Shown here: positions 56,147-64,000 of the stretch, piece after piece
How the letters are laid out: each line of letters opens with the position of its first letter
Numbering within the stretch: the stretch's first letter is position 1
Source of the DNA: Oceanisphaera psychrotolerans
GTDB taxonomy: Bacteria; Pseudomonadota; Gammaproteobacteria; Enterobacterales; Aeromonadaceae
Assembly: GCF_001870485.1 (NCBI RefSeq)
Contig: NZ_MDKE01000011.1
Coordinates: 124,001-188,000, forward strand
Reading direction: 5' to 3'
Length of the DNA: 64,000 nucleotides
The notes under the pieces: model-generated
Seen by the model: only the letters and a program-made list of their open reading frames with translations
What the model was told of the DNA's origin: nothing
The model's database searches: none
Program-made: the position numbers and the translations under genes

Positions 56147-56342
56147 GTCTTCCCCCTCTGAACAATGCGGCCATGATAGTATCAAGCGGACTTCATTTCA
56201 AACCAGATAGCCAATAAACCATTGATTTAATTGGGATAACGTAGTGTTAATAAGAACAACTCCAATTTGTACCCCGCCTCTCCCCGATACATGAGCATAG
56301 CTACGGAATGATTTCGTATCAAAGCAGCGCCGCCCCACCACG

Positions 56343-56366
56343 GCTCCGGGGAACGGCCCCCGGAGC
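56343..56366. terminator. GC-rich hairpin downstream of the lipoprotein gene
   Basis: GCTCCGGGG/CCCCGGAGC, 9-bp stem with 6-nt loop, 37 bases behind the stop of the minus-strand lipoprotein gene. No T-run, so only a weak call. Confidence 0.35.
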
Positions 56367-56402
56367 ACTCGAGCCGTTAATGGCTGCCCCCTTTGTTGCC
56401 CG

Positions 56403-57602
56403 CTACTTGATCCAGATGGGGTTGGAGTAAGCCTTGTTGCCCTGTTTGTCCTCTACGACCCATTGCATCCAGGTGCGTTTGGGCGGCACCGGCACCCCGG
56501 TTCTGAACCACTTGGCACCGTTTATTTTCCAGCCAGCCACCTGTTTGCCGTCCAGCCAGACCTCGGCCTTGGCCAGACCTATCCCTGAACGGAACTCGAC
56601 CTGGGTTTCACTGTAGGGCGTGGCCTCGCCACCGAAATTGGTGGTGATGGGATAAACCTCGGGGCCAAAGCTGACAAAGCTGTGCCCACGGGCCGCGGCA
56701 CTGGCAAAATCGGCCGTAATGCGCCCCTTGGGAGTATAGGCATAGATCTTGCCGCTGTTATGTCGTGCATCCTTCAGCAAGGGGCCTGCATTCAGGTAGA
56801 CCCGTTCGCCTCGGCTCCAGCGCTGGCGCATCGTCGACAGATAAGACTCGAAATTGCCGGACACCGGGGCCAGCTCAAACAACCCCAGCTCGGCCTGGGG
56901 GCTGGAGGTGGTGTACATCTCCTTATCCGAAAGCAAGTTACCGAGAGAGCCGGCACTCAGCCAGGCGGTAAATTCAAGGCCCTTGCCGGCGGCATGGGAG
57001 CGGCGCAAGTCGTCGGTTTCATACAGCTGGTTCAGGTTGTTCTGCAACTGCGCGGCGGTCCAGTGACTTTGAACCATGCGCGGCACATCGTTATAGCTCG
57101 GTCCCTGACGGGCCGGCTCGTTACGCTGCAATTGATAACCGGCAAACAGGGGGGCGTTAACCGGATCCAGCACCCGGGTGCTGAGCGTGATGCCGGGGTA
57201 GTCTTTCGCCACCTCGTAGCGGCTCAACAGCCGATGTCCGTTCCAGGTTCTCGCCAATTCAATCACCAGCTGATCGGGGCTATGGTGAACCACTTCCAGG
57301 CGCTCAACTGATAACTCACCTTCACCGGGAACAAAGTCAACGGATTCGACCAGATCGGCACCAAAGACGCCGTTTTCCACCATGGCCAGATCCAGGATCC
57401 CTTGCCGCGAAACGGCAAAGGTAAAATGGGGGGTACGTACGGTAATGTCATCGGCGCCGCGGGCATCACCGCCCTGGATCCAGGTTGGCCCACGCACGAC
57501 TTCTATACTGGCGGGCGGCGTCCCCTGCCTTGCAGTATTGGAGGAACAGGCAGTCAGAACCACGGCGGCCAGCAACGACAGGCCGAATTGATAAAAACGC
57601 AT
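56403..57602 (-). CDS. Lipoprotein of unknown function with a PHP-metallohydrolase-like C-terminal region
   Basis: 399 residues. Signal peptide with lipobox (LLAAVVLTACSS), so it is anchored in a membrane facing the periplasm. The middle part looks beta-rich. Near residues 310-330 ADFASAAARGHSFVSFGPEVYPITTNFGG, followed by LAKAEVWLDGKQVAGWKI, resembles the C-terminal part of CehA/McbA-type PHP proteins (GRTFVTTGPLL...VEVWVNG), but the metal-binding PHP histidines are not evident. I do not recognise the family as a whole. It is a single gene. Confidence 0.7.
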   Translation of the reverse strand: MRFYQFGLSLLAAVVLTACSSNTARQGTPPASIEVVRGPTWIQGGDARGADDITVRTPHFTFAVSRQGILDLAMVENGVFGADLVESVDFVPGEGELSVERLEVVHHSPDQLVIELARTWNGHRLLSRYEVAKDYPGITLSTRVLDPVNAPLFAGYQLQRNEPARQGPSYNDVPRMVQSHWTAAQLQNNLNQLYETDDLRRSHAAGKGLEFTAWLSAGSLGNLLSDKEMYTTSSPQAELGLFELAPVSGNFESYLSTMRQRWSRGERVYLNAGPLLKDARHNSGKIYAYTPKGRITADFASAAARGHSFVSFGPEVYPITTNFGGEATPYSETQVEFRSGIGLAKAEVWLDGKQVAGWKINGAKWFRTGVPVPPKRTWMQWVVEDKQGNKAYSNPIWIK

Positions 57603-57783
57603 ATTTAAGAAACCCTGAATAAGAGGAACGACGACGGAGCAGGGATTCTGACAGCTCCTTGCCAGAACTCAAGCTCCGCAAGAAAGGGGCCACCGTGGCG
57701 GTGAGGCACCGGCTCCGCTACACCGGGCAGCATCCCGCAAGAGACCCCCTGCCCGTTGCTGCGGGCGCGACGAACAGCGTCGC

Positions 57784-58176
57784 TCAGGGCTCGTCCTGCT
57801 CCAGCCAGGCTCTGGCATCCTGCAGATGCTCGAAGTACTGCACCTGGCTGCTGAGCAGGAACCAGTCCACCACCATGGCCATCAGCTTTTCCTTGAGGTT
57901 CACCCCCACTATTGCCAGCTTGCTGAATTCATCACCATGTTTGCGGGTAAACCGGATGTCTTCCCAGAAGGCCTTGGCTTCCCAGTCATTGAAGTCAATC
58001 ATGTCCACCAGAGCCCGGATTCTGGGGTTTTCCATCTCGGCCAGGGCCCGTTCGAGCTGCAGCTCCATGTCCCTGAAGTCCTCGTAGGCGATATCACCGT
58101 AAATCTTGATGGTGAGCCACAGGGTGTGATTATCCTGCGTGTTCATCTCGACAGACATGCCGTGTGCTTCCAACAT
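57784..58176 (-). CDS. SpoIIAA-like (STAS-fold) protein
   Basis: 130 residues from ATG 58176, or 124 from the Met at residue 7. The pattern LWLTIKIYGDIAYEDFRDMELQLERALAEM...IRALVDMIDFNDWEAKAFWEDIRFTRKHGDEFSKLAIVG is that of the SpoIIAA-like family, small cytoplasmic alpha/beta proteins of unknown role in Gram-negative bacteria. No operon partner. Confidence 0.78.
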   Translation of the reverse strand: MLEAHGMSVEMNTQDNHTLWLTIKIYGDIAYEDFRDMELQLERALAEMENPRIRALVDMIDFNDWEAKAFWEDIRFTRKHGDEFSKLAIVGVNLKEKLMAMVVDWFLLSSQVQYFEHLQDARAWLEQDEP

Positions 58177-58350
58177 AATGGCTACTCCCTCATCTATACC
58201 TCATGGTCATATTATGGTCGCTGACGCCAGTCGCGCCTTTGTCTGACGTGAAAGACACGCCATAAATGACGGCTCATCGATTTCGGCTTGCCAGCGGATC
58301 CCGTTACAGGCAGCCTTACGCGACCATTAGTCCTTTGGAGTTTAGACCCC

Positions 58351-58917
58351 GTGCGCAAAACAACCTCTCTGCTGCTACTGCTGATCATCGGCGTTCTCGG
58401 CTACGGCGTGGCAGCCCCCTGGATCACCGTTTACCAGATCCGCGATGCCGCCGACCAGCGCGACAGCCAGGCCCTGGCCGAACAGGTGGAATTCGACAGC
58501 GTACGCCAGAGCCTGAAAGATCAACTCAATGCGAAGGTGCAACGGGAACTGGGCGGAGACATCAAACAAAATCCCTTCGCCGCCCTCGGTGCCAGCCTGG
58601 CCAACATGATGGTGGACGGCCTGCTTGATACCTACATGACACCGGCTGGTATAGCGCGACTGATGCGGGGTGAAACGCCGGCTCCCGGGATCCCCGAAAG
58701 CAGGCCGGAGCCCCCCACCGGTAACGGCGGCGAGGCGGGCTCCGATACGCCGGGGACGGAACGTAAAAAACTGTTTGCGGATGCCCGTATGGGGTACCGG
58801 TCGCTGCACCGCTTTGTGGTCACGGTCACCGACGACAGGCACAGGCAGGCCGACTTCGTGCTGAGCCGGCGCGGTCTGGACTGGAAGCTGACCGCCATCG
58901 TGCTGCCGCTGGACTAA
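58351..58917 (+). CDS. DUF2939 family membrane-anchored protein
   Basis: 188 residues from GTG 58351 (VRKTTSLLLLLIIGVLGYGVAAPWITVYQIRDA), with GGAG ten bases before it. One N-terminal helix or uncleaved signal, then the DUF2939 pattern AAPWITVYQIRDAADQRDSQALAEQVEFDSVRQSLKDQL, a Pro/Gly-rich linker and a beta-rich end (FVVTVTDDRHRQADFVLSRRGLDWKLTAIVLP). It probably faces the periplasm. Function unknown. Confidence 0.8.
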   Translation: MRKTTSLLLLLIIGVLGYGVAAPWITVYQIRDAADQRDSQALAEQVEFDSVRQSLKDQLNAKVQRELGGDIKQNPFAALGASLANMMVDGLLDTYMTPAGIARLMRGETPAPGIPESRPEPPTGNGGEAGSDTPGTERKKLFADARMGYRSLHRFVVTVTDDRHRQADFVLSRRGLDWKLTAIVLPLD

Positions 58918-59058
58918 CCGGATTAGGCACGGCTAACGCCCCAAGCCGTCTATTATTGAATAGCAGGCCCGGTGCCGGCGGCTTGATGTCGGCCCCATGT
59001 TAACCGGCGGCTCTTGCCGCACCGAAAAGATCCGTTCAGATCCAGGGAGGGCAGCTCC

Positions 59059-60189
59059 ATGCGTAACTGGTTCCAGTTCCCCATCCGTGAAGGCAACACC
59101 TCACGTCAGGCCCACTGCGACATGCCGGAGGGTACCTTCGAGCGGGAGATCGGCAAGGAAGGCTTTTTCGGGCCGGCAACCCACATGTACCATCGGCATC
59201 CCCCCACCGGCTGGAGTGGCTGGGAAGGACCGCTACGCCCACGTGCCTTCGACACCAACAAACTGCAACAACCCGGACACAGCCCCTGGGATGCCACGCC
59301 GCTGCTGCACAACACCCATCTCCGGGTACGTATCTGGAACTGCAACCAGTCCATGAATCATCTGGTACGCAATGGCGACGGCGACGAGTGTCTGTTCGTG
59401 CATAAGGGAAGGGGGCAGCTTTTTTGCGACTACGGCCAGATGCGCTTTGGCGAGGGCGACTACATCATACTGCCACGATCCACCAGCTGGCGGCTGGAGA
59501 TCGAACAGCCGCTGACCCTGCTGATGATTGAAGCGACTCACGGCTCCTATATGCACGCCGATCGGGGCCTGGTGGGGCGACACGCGCTGTTCGATCCGGC
59601 CATGCTCGAATATCCCTGCCTCGATGACGCCTTCAAGGCCCAGAGCCGGCAGCCAGGCGAGTGGCAGGTGCTGCTCAAGGCCCGGGAGCAAATGAACCGC
59701 ATCACCTTTCCTTTCAACCCGCTGGATGCCGAGGGCTGGACCGGCGACTTGACCGTGGTCAAGCTTAACTGGCGCGACATTCGCCCGCTGATGAGCCACC
59801 GTTACCACCTGCCGCCCTCGGCTCACACCACCTTCGTCGCCAACGGTTTCGTGATCTGCACCTTCGTGCCTCGCCCCATCGAGTCCGATCCCGGTGCGCT
59901 CAAGGTGCCCTTCTACCACAACAACGACGATTTTGATGAAGTCATCTTCTATCATCAGGGCAACTTCTTCAGCCGGGACAACATAGACGCGGGCATGATC
60001 ACCCTGCACCCCTGCGGCTTCACCCACGGCCCCCATCCCAAGGCCTTCGCCGCCGGCGCCAGCCACACCCGCACCGAAACCGATGAAGTGGCGGTGATGA
60101 TCGACTCCAGGCTGCCGCTGGAAGTGGCCGAGCTGCCGGATGGGGTGGAAAACATCGACTATGTTGATTCGTGGAAGGTGAAGCCGTAA
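59059..60189 (+). CDS. hmgA: Homogentisate 1,2-dioxygenase (short bacterial type)
   Basis: 376 residues from the ATG before RNWFQFPIREGNTSRQAHC. It opens the ring of homogentisate to maleylacetoacetate with O2 and iron. The cupin core VFHKG-like segment (ECLFVHKGRGQLFCDYG), HNNDDFDEVIFYHQGNF and LHPCGFTHGPHP carry the expected His/Glu ligands. This is the ~375-residue form found in Vibrio- and Shewanella-like bacteria rather than the ~430-residue form. It heads the operon with fahA, maiA and the synthetase. Confidence 0.93.
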   Translation: MRNWFQFPIREGNTSRQAHCDMPEGTFEREIGKEGFFGPATHMYHRHPPTGWSGWEGPLRPRAFDTNKLQQPGHSPWDATPLLHNTHLRVRIWNCNQSMNHLVRNGDGDECLFVHKGRGQLFCDYGQMRFGEGDYIILPRSTSWRLEIEQPLTLLMIEATHGSYMHADRGLVGRHALFDPAMLEYPCLDDAFKAQSRQPGEWQVLLKAREQMNRITFPFNPLDAEGWTGDLTVVKLNWRDIRPLMSHRYHLPPSAHTTFVANGFVICTFVPRPIESDPGALKVPFYHNNDDFDEVIFYHQGNFFSRDNIDAGMITLHPCGFTHGPHPKAFAAGASHTRTETDEVAVMIDSRLPLEVAELPDGVENIDYVDSWKVKP

Positions 60190-60223
60190 CGGTAAAGAAG
60201 ATCCTCGATACACAAAGGAGGCA

Positions 60224-61213
60224 ATGGTGAAACTGGCTTCGATGCAACAAGGACGTGACGGTCGGCTGGTGGTGGTGTCCCGGGATCTGAGCAGGGCAGT
60301 ACCCGCAGACGGCATTGCTCCCACCCTGCAGGCGGCTCTGGATTACTGGGCCGAAACCGAGCCGGCATTGCAGGCGCTCTATCAGCAACTGAATCAGGGC
60401 AACGGTACCGACAGCTTCCCCTTCGAACAGGCCGCCTGCGCTTCGCCCCTGCCCCGGGCCTATCAATGGGCCGACGGCAGCGCCTATGTCAATCACGTCG
60501 AGCTGGTGCGCAAGGCCCGCGGCGCCGAGATGCCGGCCAGTTTCTGGACCGACCCGCTGATGTATCAGGGGATGTCCGACGGCTTTATCGGGCCGCGCGA
60601 TGACATTCGCCTGGCCGAGGAGAGCTGGGGCATCGACTTCGAAGGTGAAATCGCGGTGATCACCGACGATGTTCCCATGGGCACTCCCGCAGAACGGGCC
60701 GGCAGCCATATCAAACTGCTGATGCTGGTCAACGATGTGTCCCTGCGCAACCTGATCCCGAATGAACTGGCCAAGGGCTTCGGTTTCTTCCAGTCCAAGC
60801 CGGCCTCCTCCTTCTCGCCGGTGGCCATTACGCCGGACGAGCTGGGCGACGCCTGGCAGGACACCAGAGTACATCACCGGCTGCGGGTTCACCTGAACGA
60901 CGAGCTGTTCGGTGAGCCGGATGCGGGCACCGACATGACCTTCAACTTCGCCCAGCTGATCGCCCATGTCAGTTTCAGCCGGGCGCTGTGCGCCGGTACC
61001 ATCATCGGCTCGGGCACGGTGTCGAACACGGATCGCAGCACCGGCTCCTGTTGCCTAGCCGAACGACGCATGCTGGAAATCATCGCGCAGGGCAAAGCCA
61101 GCACGCCCTTCATGCGGTTCGGCGACCGGGTGCGTATCGAGATGCTGGACGCACAGGGGCAGTCCCTCTTCGGCGCCATCGAGCAAAAAGTGGTGAAATA
61201 TGAAGCTTTATGA
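60224..61213 (+). CDS. fahA: Fumarylacetoacetate hydrolase family protein
   Basis: 329 residues. The FAH fold is seen in SWGIDFEGEIAVITDDVPMGT (metal-binding Glu residues), MLVNDVSLRN, KGFGFFQSKPASSFSPVAITPDEL and GTIIGSGTVSN. It hydrolyses fumarylacetoacetate to fumarate and acetoacetate, the last step of tyrosine breakdown. AAAGGAGG stands before the ATG; it lies 34 bp behind hmgA and overlaps maiA by 14 bases. Confidence 0.92.
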   Translation: MVKLASMQQGRDGRLVVVSRDLSRAVPADGIAPTLQAALDYWAETEPALQALYQQLNQGNGTDSFPFEQAACASPLPRAYQWADGSAYVNHVELVRKARGAEMPASFWTDPLMYQGMSDGFIGPRDDIRLAEESWGIDFEGEIAVITDDVPMGTPAERAGSHIKLLMLVNDVSLRNLIPNELAKGFGFFQSKPASSFSPVAITPDELGDAWQDTRVHHRLRVHLNDELFGEPDAGTDMTFNFAQLIAHVSFSRALCAGTIIGSGTVSNTDRSTGSCCLAERRMLEIIAQGKASTPFMRFGDRVRIEMLDAQGQSLFGAIEQKVVKYEAL

Positions 61214-61850
61214 CTATTCCCGCTCTTCCGCCGCCTACCGGGTACGCATCGCGCTCAACCTGAAAGGCCTGGCCTATGACAGTATCCCCATCTCGCTGTT
61301 GGATAGCGCCCAACTGGGCGAAGATTACCGGGCACTGAATCCGACCGGCCTGGTACCCAGCCTGGCTATTGATGATCAAGGAAGGGGCGAAGGCATCATC
61401 ACTCAGTCGCTGGCCATCATCGAATATCTGGACGAATGCTACCCCGAGTCCCCTCTGCTGCCGGCCGCCCCCCTCGCCAGGGCCCGGACCCGGGCCCTGG
61501 CGCTGCAGGTAGCCTGCGATATTCACCCGCTCAACAACCTGCGGGTGCTCAAGTACCTGACTGGCGAGCTGGGTCTCGGCGAAGAGCAGAAAAACAGCTG
61601 GTATCACCACTGGCTGAAACAGGGACTGGGCCCGCTGGAACAGCAGCTGAGCGGCAGCGATACCCCGTTCAGCTGCGGTGATACCCCCGGTCTGGCGGAT
61701 ATTTGTCTGGTGCCCCAGCTCTATAACGCCCGCCGCTTCGAGCTGGATCTGACCCCCTACCCACGGCTCACCGCCATCGAGCAGTCCTGTAACCGGCTTG
61801 AGGCATTTCGGCTTGCTCACCCGGACCGACAACCAGCCCAGCACGGTTAA
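61200..61850 (+). CDS. maiA: Maleylacetoacetate isomerase
   Basis: 216 residues, zeta-class glutathione transferase. N-terminal thioredoxin fold with the active-site SRSSAAYRVRIALNLKGL, then NPTGLVPSLAIDD, SLAIIEYLDECYP, and the helical C-terminal domain. It isomerises maleylacetoacetate to fumarylacetoacetate with glutathione. The start lies inside the end of fahA (14-base overlap), so translation is coupled. Confidence 0.95.
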   Translation: MKLYDYSRSSAAYRVRIALNLKGLAYDSIPISLLDSAQLGEDYRALNPTGLVPSLAIDDQGRGEGIITQSLAIIEYLDECYPESPLLPAAPLARARTRALALQVACDIHPLNNLRVLKYLTGELGLGEEQKNSWYHHWLKQGLGPLEQQLSGSDTPFSCGDTPGLADICLVPQLYNARRFELDLTPYPRLTAIEQSCNRLEAFRLAHPDRQPAQHG

Positions 61851-61870
61851 CCCTTGTTCAGGAGGTGAAG

Positions 61871-63832
<1,962 letters not shown>

Positions 63833-63853
63833 CAAGCACGAACCTGTGCCTCG

Positions 63854-64000
63854 CTACCTGTGCCCGTGCGGCGGGGCTATCACCCGATAGCCTCGCTGAT
63901 GGTGACGGTAGTAATTGCCGCCGTGGTAATAGTAGGGATCGCCACCCAGACTGAAGCTGATATAACCACCGGGCAGGCCCTGTACTATGGTACCCAGGGG
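63854..64000 (-). CDS. C-terminal end of a Tyr/Gly/His-rich protein (5' end beyond the window)
   Basis: On the minus strand 48 codons read in from the right edge to TAG at 63854-63856. The peptide GDPYYYHGGNYYRHHQRGYRVIAPP is of the type found at the end of small secreted proteins with YYYxGxYY repeats followed by a xVVxPP tail (DUF6515-like). It is convergent with the acetoacetyl-CoA synthetase, 21 bp away. Only the end is visible. Confidence 0.55.
   Translation of the reverse strand, partial: PLGTIVQGLPGGYISFSLGGDPYYYHGGNYYRHHQRGYRVIAPPHGHR

Overview
The window is about 64 kb of GC-rich, densely coding DNA and looks like chromosome of an aerobic marine or estuarine gammaproteobacterium. 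An Aeromonadaceae-type genome (Oceanimonas, Oceanisphaera or Zobellella) is my best guess. The reasons are many sodium-coupled transporters (SSS, NSS, NhaC, PutP), a ZapE homologue, a DUF2750 protein, a puu-type polyamine operon, a cyanide-insensitive-type bd oxidase and a complete Phe/Tyr catabolic set. The assignment is inferred from gene content, not from a marker gene. There is no rRNA, tRNA, CRISPR array, prophage or intact insertion sequence.

Layout. 0-9 kb: end of an SSS symporter with an in-frame stop, then four LysR regulators interleaved with two EamA exporters, an NmrA-type oxidoreductase and a secreted SnoaL-like protein. 9-13.6 kb: MATE exporter, small secreted protein, quinol monooxygenase-like protein, frameshifted nitroreductase, ZapE, DUF2750 protein. 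13.7-15.8 kb: an isochorismatase-fold protein whose catalytic Cys position is Ser, then phhA-phhB behind a TyrR/PhhR-like box. 15.8-23.2 kb: puuBCRD facing puuA, plus an NhaC-family transporter. 23.2-28 kb: hybrid sensor kinase and an EAL response regulator. 28-34.3 kb: cioA-cioB-DUF2474 with a previously unlisted 32-codon frame in front, divergent from a membrane histidine kinase and sigma-54 response regulator. 34.3-41.7 kb: LysE exporter, NSS symporter, hpd, helD, Lrp-type regulator, APC permease. 41.7-48.4 kb: a three-gene ABC-2 exporter, a second NhaC transporter, a deacetylase of the HDAC/acetylpolyamine class, a LuxR regulator. 48.4-56.2 kb: fghA-adhC (formaldehyde detoxification) separated by a cruciform-like repeat, AraC regulator, putP, yjgR, and two complementary bacterioferritin subunits. 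56.4-64 kb: lipoprotein, STAS-like protein, DUF2939 protein, hmgA-fahA-maiA-acetoacetyl-CoA synthetase, and the end of a Tyr/Gly-rich protein.

How it fits together. Phenylalanine is taken to tyrosine (PhhA/PhhB), 4-hydroxyphenylpyruvate to homogentisate (Hpd), then to fumarate and acetoacetate (HmgA, MaiA, FahA), and acetoacetate is activated by the synthetase; these genes sit at three separate places. Putrescine is degraded to GABA by PuuA-PuuB-PuuC-PuuD under PuuR. Two related NhaC carriers each lie beside a polyamine locus.

Quality note. At least eight genes carry a disruption whose other half is intact, nearly all single-base indels and several in short homopolymers. This pattern suggests assembly errors at least as much as real decay. 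I found no convincing new multi-gene system; the most unusual signals are small-scale ones: duplicated translation starts, a nested-palindrome element, a small ORF ahead of cioA and an active-site substitution.
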